From: Candidatus Eiseniibacteriota bacterium
GTDB taxonomy: Bacteria > Eisenbacteria > RBG-16-71-46
DNA: 5,003 nucleotides
NCBI GenBank assembly: GCA_005893185.1
Contig: VBOS01000354.1
Coordinates: forward strand, 1-5,003
Reading direction: 5' to 3'
The translations under genes were made by a program, and so were the position numbers. The notes under the pieces are model-generated. The model was given only the letters and a program-made list of their open reading frames with translations, did not search any database and was not told the DNA's origin. The number at the start of each line of letters is the position of its first letter. Position 1 is the stretch's first letter. Shown piece after piece: positions 1-5,003 of the stretch.

Positions 1-1254
1 AACGGCCTGCGCGTGCTGCTCGCCCCGGACACCCTCGCCCCTTCCGTGGACGTGGCCGTGTGGTACCGGGCCGGCACGCGCTACGAGCCCAGCGGCATGA
101 GCGGCATCACGCACCTGATGGAGCGCTGGATGTTCCGCGGCTCGCCGCACTACAAGGCGGGCGAGCACAGGCGCATCTTGCAGGCCGAGGGCGGTGTGGC
201 GTCCACCTTCACGACCAGCGACGCATCCTGCTTCTTCGACACCGTGCCGGCCGACGCGCTCGACCTCGCGCTCAAGCTCGAAGCGGACCGGATGGGGAGC
301 CTGAAGCTCACGGCCGAAGAGTTCGAGCGCCAGCGGAAGATCGCGCGCGAGGAGCGCGGCCAGCTCGCGCGCGGCGGCGCCATGGGAGTCGGGCTCCGGC
401 TCCTGTACGCGACCGCTTTTCCCGGGCACCCGTACGGCTGGCCGATCGCGGGTCTCGAGGGCGATCTCGACCACCTGACGCTGGCAGCATGCGAAGCGTA
501 TCAGCGCGCGCAGTACACCCCCGACAACGCGGTGCTGGTGCTGTCGGGGCGCTTCGACGATACGCAGGCGATGGCGCTCGTGCGCAGGCACTTCGGATCG
601 GTCCCGCCTCCGACCTCGCCCGCGAAGAAGCCTCCGGCACTCGCGCCGCAGGTCGGCGAGCAACGTGCCGTCCAACCGATCGAGGGCCAGGTCCCCGTGC
701 TGCTCGTGGGCTGGCGCGGTCCCGGAGGCGCCGACCCATCGGCGGCCGCACTCGATGTGCTCGCGCACCTGATGGCGGGGGGGGCTCGGTCGAAGCTGGG
801 TCGGGAGTTGATCGTGGGCTCACCGCCGCGCTGCCTTGCGGTCGAAGGCGACTTCGATGCCCGTCGCGACGGCTCGCTTCTCTACGTGGCCGCCCTCGTG
901 AGTCCGGACGCGGACAGCGCGGACGTCGAGCGCGCTCTGCTCGGCGGAAGCGAGAAGATCGCATCGACGCCGCCGGAGGACCCCGAGCTGGATGCCGCAA
1001 AGCGCGGGGCCGAGCTGAGACTCATTCTCGACGAGCAGACGTCGCGCGGGCGCGGGCAGTCGCTGGGGTTCGCGGAGGCGGTCTACGGCGATCGCCGCGC
1101 GGCTGCCGGCCGGCTGCAGCGGCTGCGCGAGCTCACGCCCGCCGACGTCATGCGTGCAGCTTCGGAGATCCTGCGGCCGGAACGGAGGAGCGTCGTGTGG
1201 CTGCTCCCCGGGGGAATGCCCGCCGGCGCAGGCGCGAAGGGCGGAGCGCGTTGA
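1..1254 (+). CDS. M16 family (pitrilysin/insulinase-like) peptidase homologue, 5'-truncated by the window edge, HxxEH motif altered
   Basis: M16 proteins are two-lobed zinc metallopeptidases; bacterial two-subunit forms are usually periplasmic. Frame 1 is open from base 1 and begins NGLRVLLAPD, the first strand of the M16 N-lobe, so the true start and any signal peptide lie upstream; the GTG at 13 is internal. Numbering from base 1: the metal motif is H38-L-M-E41-R42 (canonical HxxEH), so the second zinc histidine is Arg. E118, 76 residues after R42, sits where the third ligand is expected (IAREERGQ). HPYGWPIAG (143-151) and YTPDNAVLVLSG are further family hallmarks. The C-lobe follows (about 215-417, with GGARSKLGREL). 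The visible 417 residues fit a single-unit M16B subunit of about 440-460. The stop overlaps the next ATG by one base, implying coupling. Family membership is certain; peptidase activity is doubtful because of R42. Confidence 0.93.
   Translation, partial: NGLRVLLAPDTLAPSVDVAVWYRAGTRYEPSGMSGITHLMERWMFRGSPHYKAGEHRRILQAEGGVASTFTTSDASCFFDTVPADALDLALKLEADRMGSLKLTAEEFERQRKIAREERGQLARGGAMGVGLRLLYATAFPGHPYGWPIAGLEGDLDHLTLAACEAYQRAQYTPDNAVLVLSGRFDDTQAMALVRRHFGSVPPPTSPAKKPPALAPQVGEQRAVQPIEGQVPVLLVGWRGPGGADPSAAALDVLAHLMAGGARSKLGRELIVGSPPRCLAVEGDFDARRDGSLLYVAALVSPDADSADVERALLGGSEKIASTPPEDPELDAAKRGAELRLILDEQTSRGRGQSLGFAEAVYGDRRAAAGRLQRLRELTPADVMRAASEILRPERRSVVWLLPGGMPAGAGAKGGAR
1243..1246 (+). promoter_or_regulatory. 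Ribosome-binding site (GGAG) for the second M16 gene
   Basis: GGAG lies 7 bases before the ATG at 1254, inside the end of the upstream gene. Together with the TGATG stop/start overlap it supports translational coupling, and it fixes the start at the ATG that begins the signal peptide. Confidence 0.6.
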
Positions 1255-2174
1255 TGCATCGCGTCCGGCGCCCGGCCCATCGGCCGCTTCGCATCGCCGC
1301 CTCGTGCTCGGTCGCGCTGCTCTTGTCCGTGGCCGCCTGGCCGGCGCGTGCCGTCGGGCCCTACCGGGTGCCCAGGCCGGCGGTGAAGAAGCTCGCGAAC
1401 GGCCTCGAGATCATGGTGTTCTCCGACCCGCGCCTGCCGTTGACGACGGTGGAGCTTCGCGTTCCCGCGGGCGTGGCGGCCGAGCCCGGCGACCAGAATG
1501 GCGTGGCGAGCGTGACCGCGCGGATGCTGGGCCGCGGCACGACGTCCCACAGCGCCGAGACCTTCGCGCGCGATCTCGGGCTGCTCGGCACCACCTTGAC
1601 TGCGGACGCCGGCCGCGAGTACGCCATCGTGTCATCTGCGTTCCTCTCGCGTGACTTCGAGAGCGGGCTCGAGCTCGTTGCCGATGCCGTCATCCATCCC
1701 GCCTTCCTCGACGACGAGTTCCGGAGGGCCGCCAATTCGGTCGGCCGTGGCGTGCTTCAGCTCCACGCGAGCCCGCCCGCGACAGCTGCCGAACAGCTCT
1801 GGACGCTCGCCTTGCCGGACGTTCCGGCGGCCCGGCCGCCGCTCGGCCGGCTCGAGACGCTGGGCAGGCTCACCCTCGATCAGGTGCGCGCCTTCTACCG
1901 CGACCAGTACCGTCCGGGCGGAGCTGTGCTGGCGATCGCGGGGGACGTCACGCCCGAGCGCGCCTATGCGGCGGCGGCTGAGTCGTTCGGGAGCTGGCCG
2001 GCGGGCGCGGAGGGGGCCACCCCCGCGCCGGCGGTGGCTCCGCGGCCGCGCGGCACGGCGCGGTGCCGGTGCCGGGGCATCGTTCCGACGATGCCCTGGC
2101 ACGCTCCGTGGCGGCCAGCCTGTTCGAGCAGCACCTCGGCGAACGCATCGCGCGCGGCGTGGTCCGCGACGTGA
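1254..2174 (+). CDS. Exported non-catalytic M16 family protein, N-terminal fragment of a frameshifted gene
   Basis: The ATG at 1254 overlaps the previous stop by one base. Residues 1-33 form a Sec signal peptide: basic start (MHRVRRPAHRPLR), hydrophobic core (SVALLLSVAAW), likely cleavage at ARA33/V34, so the protein should be periplasmic or envelope-associated. Residues 43-248 are an M16 N-lobe: KKLANGLEIMV, then GVASVTARMLGRGT (83-96), which aligns with GITHLLEHMMFKGT. The HxxEH positions read S86-V-T-A89-R90, so this is the non-catalytic type of subunit, as is usual for the second member of such pairs. YRDQYRPGGAVLAIAGDV and FGSW (245-248) close the lobe. The frame stays sensible to APRPRG (about residue 267, base 2054). 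The remaining 39 residues (rich in Cys, Arg, Ser, Trp) are out-of-frame translation to the stop at 2172-2174. The rest of the protein continues in frame 2, so this is half of one gene ending at 3337. Confidence 0.85.
   Translation: MHRVRRPAHRPLRIAASCSVALLLSVAAWPARAVGPYRVPRPAVKKLANGLEIMVFSDPRLPLTTVELRVPAGVAAEPGDQNGVASVTARMLGRGTTSHSAETFARDLGLLGTTLTADAGREYAIVSSAFLSRDFESGLELVADAVIHPAFLDDEFRRAANSVGRGVLQLHASPPATAAEQLWTLALPDVPAARPPLGRLETLGRLTLDQVRAFYRDQYRPGGAVLAIAGDVTPERAYAAAAESFGSWPAGAEGATPAPAVAPRPRGTARCRCRGIVPTMPWHAPWRPACSSSTSANASRAAWSAT
2004..2029 (+). repeat. Strong GC inverted repeat inside the second M16 gene
   Basis: GGCGC (2004-2008) pairs with GCGCC (2025-2029), and GGGGG (2012-2016) pairs with CCCCC (2020-2024). 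The loop is three bases (CCA) and a three-base bulge (GGA) lies on the 5' side. It encodes the Ala/Pro-rich linker between the two M16 lobes and sits about 25 bases before the frame change. It has no T-tract and lies within coding sequence, so it is not a terminator. It may matter as a site where replication, sequencing or assembly fails. Confidence 0.55.
2055..2086 (+). other. Frame-disruption junction (frame 3 to frame 2) in the second M16 gene
   Basis: Frame 3 makes M16 sense up to APRPRG, ending at 2054. Frame 2 makes M16 sense from about GHRSDDALARS, with the DD codons at 2087-2092. M16 proteins normally have about 28 residues between these points, including a strand with a DRPG...Q-type signature; here only 32 bases lie between them. 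A net loss of about 52 bases (17 codons plus 1) would explain both the missing strand and the frame change. A tandem hexamer CGGTGC-CGGTGC (2061-2072) lies at the junction. The exact breakpoint cannot be placed, and a single-base error in a divergent copy is a less complete alternative. Confidence 0.7.
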
Positions 2175-3337
2175 ACGGGTCACTCGAGCTGACCCGCGAC
2201 TTCGGGCTATGGATCGTGCAGGCTGCCGTGCCGGCCGACTCGGCGGCTGTGTTGGCTCGGCGGCTCACCGCCGAGCTCAAGCGCTTCCTCTTCGCGGAGC
2301 CCGGCCTGCCGGATCTCGCGGCTCAGCAGCACCGGATCCGGCGCGGCTTCCCGCTGGGGTTCGAGCCCGCCAACGCCCTCCTGGGCGAGTGGCTGCTCGC
2401 GGACTTCGCCGGCTTTCCCCTCGACTACTTCGATACGTACGATGCGCGGATCGCGGCGCTCACTCCCCAGGAGGTTCATTTCGCCACTCGCCGCGAGGCG
2501 GACGCCGAGCATCTGTACATCGTGGCGGTCGGCCCCGCGAGCCGGGTCGCGCCGCTCCTCAAGCCGCTCGGCCCGGCCGAGGTCGTCACGCTCGACCAGC
2601 CCGGGCAAGCGGCAGCGGACACGCTGGCTCCGCGCACCCCGGAACAGGAAGCGGCCGGGCGCAAGCGGATCGCCGAATCACTCGCAGCGCACGGTGGGCG
2701 CTCGAGGCTGAGCGCCATCAAGAGTTCGCTCATGGACGCGGTGATCCGGGTCACGACTCCCGATCGTGAAGTCGAAGGAACCATGCGGCAACTTCGCAAG
2801 GAACCCGGCAAGCTGGCGCTTGTGACCACCGTCCTGGGCGTCGAGAGCCGACAGGTTCTGAACGGGAATCGCGCCTGGACGGTGGTCGCAGGGAGCGACA
2901 CCGCCCAGGAAGGAGATTCCCTGCAGGTGGCCGCGCTGCGCGTCACGCTCTCGTCCGATCTGGCCCACGTGCTGCTCGCGGCCTCGGACACCAGCGCGCG
3001 CGTCGCAGCTCGGGGACGCGAGCGCATCAGCGGGCACGACGCGGAAAAAGTCGAGGTCTTGGCTCGAAACGCTCCGTGGCGGATGCTCTACTTCGACGTC
3101 GCGAGCCATCGGCTGATCGCGTTCGACCAGCGCGAGCGTGGTCCGCGGGGCTCCTACGTCGAGCGCCGCGTCCTTTCGGATTACCGGCCGCTGAGCGGGA
3201 CCCAATGGCCGTACCGTGAGGAGCGCTCCATCGCCAGCCAGCCGATCATGAAGCTCGATATGACCGACGTCCAGATCGACCGCGAACTGAGCGAAGGTAA
3301 CTTCCAACCGCCGGCCACGCTGATCCCCTGGCGTTGA
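2063..3337 (+). CDS. C-terminal fragment of the same gene: M16 C-lobe fused to a LolA/LppX-like lipoprotein-carrier domain
   Basis: This frame 2 stretch continues the gene begun at 1254. The GTG at 2063 is only the first start codon available; it has no ribosome-binding site and lies inside the M16 fold. From SDDALARSVAASLF (about 2084) to HLYIVAVGP (about 2540) it is an M16 C-lobe, with DYFDTYDARIAALTPQEV as a typical helix-plus-strand segment. The R of VVRDVNG matches the conserved C-lobe Arg, but the usual Tyr a few residues on appears to be Glu/Leu, fitting a non-catalytic subunit. After a charged linker, about 2660-3334 (GGRSRLSAIKSS, an EGTMRQLRKEPGKL strand, VLNGNRAWTVV, YFDVASHRLIAF, LSDYRPLSGTQWPY, DRELSEGNFQPP) resembles the LolA/LppX-type outer-membrane lipoprotein-carrier half-barrel. 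The domain call rests on pattern resemblance only. An intact protein from 1254 would be about 710 residues. Confidence 0.8.
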   Translation: MPVPGHRSDDALARSVAASLFEQHLGERIARGVVRDVNGSLELTRDFGLWIVQAAVPADSAAVLARRLTAELKRFLFAEPGLPDLAAQQHRIRRGFPLGFEPANALLGEWLLADFAGFPLDYFDTYDARIAALTPQEVHFATRREADAEHLYIVAVGPASRVAPLLKPLGPAEVVTLDQPGQAAADTLAPRTPEQEAAGRKRIAESLAAHGGRSRLSAIKSSLMDAVIRVTTPDREVEGTMRQLRKEPGKLALVTTVLGVESRQVLNGNRAWTVVAGSDTAQEGDSLQVAALRVTLSSDLAHVLLAASDTSARVAARGRERISGHDAEKVEVLARNAPWRMLYFDVASHRLIAFDQRERGPRGSYVERRVLSDYRPLSGTQWPYREERSIASQPIMKLDMTDVQIDRELSEGNFQPPATLIPWR

Positions 3338-3339
3338 GG

Positions 3340-3359
3340 GGGGCGGGAGGTCCCGTCCC
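3340..3359 (+). terminator. GC hairpin between the M16 locus and ppdK, possible weak terminator or attenuator
   Basis: Bases 3340-3347 pair with 3352-3359 (8 bp, one G-U) around an AGGT loop, beginning 3 bases after the stop at 3335-3337. No T-run follows, so it is not a canonical intrinsic terminator. It may slow or partly end transcription, or protect a 3' end. The rest of the 59-base gap shows only the ppdK ribosome-binding site and no convincing promoter. Confidence 0.25.
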
Positions 3360-3381
3360 GAATCGGCCGCCGGCGCCTACT

Positions 3382-3388
3382 GAGGAGG
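3382..3388 (+). promoter_or_regulatory. Ribosome-binding site (GAGGAGG) deciding the GTG start of ppdK
   Basis: GAGGAGG is a near-perfect anti-16S complement, 8 bases before the GTG at 3397. The next in-frame start is the ATG at 3502, which would remove the conserved KYIYFFG strand, so the GTG is the best start. Confidence 0.8.
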
Positions 3389-3396
3389 AACGACGC

Positions 3397-5003
3397 GTGA
3401 CGACAACGACCGGGTCTCTGGCAGCCCGCCCGGAGCCAGCGCACTCCACGAAGTACATCTACTTCTTCGGCGAGAACCACACTGCGGAAGGAAACGCGCG
3501 CATGAAGGCGCTGCTCGGCGGCAAGGGCGCCGGGCTCGCCGAGATGACGAACGCCGGCGTGTCCGTGCCGCCCGGCTTCACCGTCACGACCGAGGTGTGC
3601 CGCTGGTACTACGCGCACGAGCGCACGCTGCCAACCGGCTTCGAGCCTGAGCAGCGCGAGTCGCTCGCGCGCCTCGAGCGCGTCATGGGCCGTCGCCTCG
3701 GCCACGCGCAGGATCCGCTGTTGGTGTCGGTGCGCTCCGGCGCGATGTTCTCCATGCCCGGCATGATGGACACCGTGCTCAATCTCGGCCTCAACGACCG
3801 CTCCGTCGAGGGCCTGACGCTCCGGACCCGGAATCCGCGCTTCGCCTGGGACTGCTATCGGCGCTTCATCCAGATGTTCGGCTCGGTGGTGCTCGGCCTC
3901 GAGAAGCACGACTTCGAGGAGCACCTCGCGCAGTTCAAGCGCAGGAAGCGGGCCAAGACCGACCAGGACCTCGACGCCGACGACTTCCGCGAGCTGGTCG
4001 CCGAGTTCAAGGCCATGGTGAAGAAGCGCACCGGGCAGGAGTTCACGCAGGATCCGCTCGCCCAGCTCACGCTCGCCCGCGACGCGGTGTTCCGCTCGTG
4101 GAACAACGACCGCGCGGTCTTCTACCGGAAGCAGAACCGGATTCCGGACGACATCGGGACCGCCGTCAGCGTGCAAGCCATGGTGTTCGGCAACCTCGGC
4201 GAGCGCTCCGCCACGGGGGTCGGCTTCACTCGCGATCCTGCCACCGGGGAGAACCGGTTCTACGGCGAGTACCTGGAGAACGCCCAGGGCGAGGACGTCG
4301 TGGCGGGCGTTCGCACGCCCCACCCGATCGCCGACCTCGAGCGCGCCATGCCGCAGGCCTATGGCCAGCTCCGCGAGATCACGCAACGGCTCGAGAAACA
4401 CTACCGCGACGTACAGGATTTCGAGTTCACGATCGAGGACGGCAAGCTCTACCTGCTCCAGACGCGCACCGGGAAGCGCACCGCCCAGGCGGCTGTGAGG
4501 ATCGCGGTGGAAATGGCGGGCGAGGGGCTGATCACGCGCGACGAGGCCATCATGCGCGTCGAGCCAGCTGCCCTGGACCAGCTGCTGCACCCGCGGCTCG
4601 ATCCCGCAGCGAAGCTCACAGCGATCGCGATCGGCCTCGCGGCCTCGCCCGGCGCGGCGGTCGGCAAGGCGGTGTTCGACGCGGACGCAGCTGCCGAGCG
4701 CGGCAAGAGCGAGAAGGTGATCCTGGTGCGCAAGGAGACCACTCCCGACGACATCCACGGCATGGACGCCGCTCAGGGGATCCTCACAGCCACGGGGGGC
4801 ATGACCAGTCACGCGGCCGTCGTCGCGCGCGGGATGGGCAAGCCGTGCGTGTCCGGGGCGGGCGACGTGCGCGTGGACGACGCCGCGCGGCGCTTCGCCG
4901 TAGGCGACGTCATCGTGAAGGAGAGCGAATGGATCAGCATCGACGGCTCGACCGGGCGTGTGTTCACGGGGCAGGCGCCGCTCGTCCCGGCCGAGGTGAG
5001 CGG
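3397..5003 (+). CDS. ppdK: Pyruvate, phosphate dikinase, N-terminal and central domains, 3'-truncated by the window edge
   Basis: PPDK interconverts pyruvate + ATP + phosphate and PEP + AMP + pyrophosphate in the cytoplasm. Frame 1 is open for 535 codons; bacterial PPDKs are usually about 870-910 residues, so the PEP/pyruvate-binding barrel lies beyond the edge. Residues 19-25 (KYIYFFG) and LLGGKGAGLAEMTNAGV start the ATP-grasp domain. Then come SVRSGAMFSMPGMMDTVLNL (R113), FTRDPATGE (R279), AQGEDVVAGVRTP (296-308) and DFEFTIEDGKLYLLQTR (341-357). The phosphohistidine domain holds GGMTSHAAVVARG, with phosphorylated His472 and Thr470 two before it; the latter is the residue targeted by PPDK regulatory proteins in other organisms. 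It closes with WISIDGSTGRVFTG. His472 matches His455 of the Clostridium symbiosum enzyme allowing for a Thr-rich N-terminal extension of about 16 residues. PEP synthase is unlikely, given the PPDK-specific N-terminus. All motifs visible are intact. Confidence 0.96.
   Translation, partial: MTTTTGSLAARPEPAHSTKYIYFFGENHTAEGNARMKALLGGKGAGLAEMTNAGVSVPPGFTVTTEVCRWYYAHERTLPTGFEPEQRESLARLERVMGRRLGHAQDPLLVSVRSGAMFSMPGMMDTVLNLGLNDRSVEGLTLRTRNPRFAWDCYRRFIQMFGSVVLGLEKHDFEEHLAQFKRRKRAKTDQDLDADDFRELVAEFKAMVKKRTGQEFTQDPLAQLTLARDAVFRSWNNDRAVFYRKQNRIPDDIGTAVSVQAMVFGNLGERSATGVGFTRDPATGENRFYGEYLENAQGEDVVAGVRTPHPIADLERAMPQAYGQLREITQRLEKHYRDVQDFEFTIEDGKLYLLQTRTGKRTAQAAVRIAVEMAGEGLITRDEAIMRVEPAALDQLLHPRLDPAAKLTAIAIGLAASPGAAVGKAVFDADAAAERGKSEKVILVRKETTPDDIHGMDAAQGILTATGGMTSHAAVVARGMGKPCVSGAGDVRVDDAARRFAVGDVIVKESEWISIDGSTGRVFTGQAPLVPAEVS

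Noticed and set aside
13..15. GTG as the start of the first gene
   Set aside because: In-frame NGLR upstream of it belongs to the conserved first strand of the M16 fold, so the gene begins outside the window.
60..1253. Frame 3 extension upstream of the ATG at 1254
   Set aside because: Its Arg/Ala-rich translation is a shadow of the first M16 gene; the signal peptide starting at 1254 and the GGAG site mark the real start.
2063..2065. GTG as an independent start of a separate C-terminal gene
   Set aside because: No ribosome-binding site precedes it, and a protein starting here would be half of an M16 C-lobe; it is better read as the continuation of a broken gene.
2045..2090. Programmed -1 ribosomal frameshift joining the two halves
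   Set aside because: No slippery X-XXY-YYZ heptamer is seen at the junction, and a frameshift would not explain the missing residues.
1651..2769. A 372-codon frame 1 open reading frame across the second M16 gene
   Set aside because: Its translation is Arg/Ser/Pro-rich with no family resemblance, while frames 3 and 2 carry the M16 and carrier-like domains over the same bases.
3181..4812. A 543-codon open frame on the - strand opposite the start of ppdK
   Set aside because: It lies fully antisense to strongly conserved PPDK sequence, its product is low-complexity (rich in Leu, Val, His, Arg, Glu) with no recognisable domain, and long antisense frames are expected at this G+C content.

Overview
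The window is a GC-rich (roughly 70 % G+C by eye), densely coded bacterial segment with all recognisable genes on the + strand. There are two zinc-peptidase-family (M16, pitrilysin/insulinase-like) genes in tandem, then the 5' part of a pyruvate, phosphate dikinase (PPDK) gene. No RNA gene, CRISPR array, insertion sequence or phage gene was seen. High G+C, a paired periplasmic M16 locus, an M16 protein carrying a C-terminal LolA/LppX-like tail, and a PPDK suggest a Gram-negative, diderm bacterium, perhaps Gemmatimonadota, Eisenbacteria or Myxococcota-like. That placement is inference; nothing here fixes the phylum.

Layout: 1-1254 is an M16 peptidase-like protein cut by the left edge (417 residues visible). 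Its metal motif reads HLMER instead of HxxEH. A 1-base stop/start overlap (TGATG) leads to the second M16-family gene, 1254-3337. This has a clear Sec signal peptide, a non-catalytic M16 N-lobe, an M16 C-lobe and a roughly 200-residue lipoprotein-carrier-like C-terminal domain. As given, it is split by a reading-frame change near 2055-2086: the N-lobe is in frame 3 and everything downstream in frame 2. About 17 expected residues are missing at the junction, so a net deletion of about 50 bases is the simplest reading. A 59-base gap with a GC hairpin follows. The PPDK gene then starts at a GTG (3397) behind a strong GAGGAGG ribosome-binding site and runs off the right edge, with the ATP-grasp and phosphohistidine domains inside the window.

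How they work together: the two M16 genes are translationally coupled and would normally make the two subunits (one catalytic, one not) of a periplasmic M16 complex. Here the nominally catalytic subunit lacks one zinc histidine and the partner is frameshifted, so the locus is either decaying, repurposed as a non-peptidase, or affected by sequence error. PPDK is a cytoplasmic enzyme of the pyruvate/PEP node with no evident functional link to the M16 pair. I see no evidence for a novel multi-gene system; the most interesting points are the degenerate motif, the broken fusion protein and its domain architecture.
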